A DNA stretch of 59,402 nucleotides, from assembly GCA_050693035.1 (NCBI GenBank), contig JBOGWB010000015.1, positions 1 to 59,402 of the forward strand. Reading direction: 5' to 3'. Position numbers and translations under genes: made by a program. This DNA comes from DASYVD01 sp050693035. GTDB taxonomy: Bacteria > Actinomycetota > UBA4738 > CALAEC01. This document shows, in pieces, positions 59,285 to 59,402 of this stretch. Under the pieces are notes generated by a model. It was not told the origin of the DNA, ran no database searches, and was given only the letters and a program-made list of their open reading frames with translations. Each line of letters opens with the position of its first letter. The first letter of the stretch is position 1.

Positions 59285-59402
59285 CTATGCCTCGTCAACC
59301 AGGCATCGGTACACCTCCCTGGCCACGTAGCGCTTGAGGCAGCGAATCGTCTCAGCGGCGGAGAGCCCTTCCGCTCGACGTCTGGCCGCGTACGCACGGG
59401 TC
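59285..59402 (-). mobile_element. C-terminal end of an IS110-type transposase (partial)
   Basis: The minus strand is open from the window edge to TAG 59287-59285, giving 38 residues: TRAYAARRRAEGLSAAETI, then RCLKRYVAREVYRCL. This closely resembles the C-terminus of IS110-family DEDD transposases, where an ARRxAEGxxxxExxRCLKRYVARE tail is typical. The catalytic part lies outside the window. No inverted repeats are expected for this family. Only the tail is visible, so whether the element is intact cannot be told. Confidence 0.6.

Overview
The window reads as a chromosomal segment of a high-GC actinomycete-like bacterium (Actinomycetota, probably an uncultured or deep lineage). The evidence is very high third-position GC, two luciferase-like (F420-type) oxidoreductases, a class II (GlpX) fructose bisphosphatase, a SufR-type regulator, a sigma/anti-sigma pair of the SigK/RskA kind, and many leaderless genes whose GTG or ATG start lies 6-9 nt after a TAnnnT box. 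I saw no rRNA, tRNA or CRISPR array.

Layout. 1-180 is the Gly/Ser-rich tail of a gene, closed by a terminator. 260-3766 is a phenylacetyl-CoA epoxidase operon (TetR regulator, paaA-paaB-paaC-paaD) with a clean palindromic operator inside its promoter; paaE is absent. 3711-11474 holds small enzymes and membrane proteins: an ArsR/SRPBCC pair, a CHRD protein, a PaaG-like isomerase with a FlK-type thioesterase, an NCS1 permease, leucyl aminopeptidase and two DUF2269-like membrane proteins. 11485-20352 holds a methyltransferase, a ThDP enzyme, a secreted trypsin-like protease, a CPBP/PNPOx-like operon, a PAP2 phosphatase and lgt. 20359-25136 is regulatory and Fe-S related: mrp, a divergent SufR-like regulator, an ECF sigma factor with its anti-sigma factor, and a sugar nucleotidyltransferase. 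25145-33707 has two related structured 5' leader elements (in front of an LLM oxidoreductase and of a cyclase/NB-ARC regulator), glpX-gpsA, and a glycogen-debranching-type enzyme divergent from gpsA.

33708-43073 is the accessory part: a 2316-residue secreted RHS/YD-repeat protein on the minus strand. Its C-terminal tip carries an HExxH...E metallopeptidase motif, and a small lipoprotein gene (candidate immunity) follows 11 nt later. Immediately beyond lies a frameshifted copy of the last ~470 bp of the RHS core joined to a different tip, then membrane-protein genes that could be its immunity. This is the layout of an RHS locus with an orphan toxin cassette, and it is the most notable system here. 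Base composition falls in 33.7-36.7 kb relative to the flanks.

43262-59402 returns to chromosomal genes: a PHP phosphoesterase, an aldehyde dehydrogenase, a membrane GAF-GGDEF diguanylate cyclase co-transcribed with a secreted/anchored protein, a Ca2+/cation exchanger, a solo LuxR-type HTH protein, tldD-tldE, a giant secreted M14 carboxypeptidase, an SDR, an LLM oxidoreductase, and the C-terminal end of an IS110-type transposase at the edge.

All functional statements come from reading motifs and overall resemblance; no database search was run.
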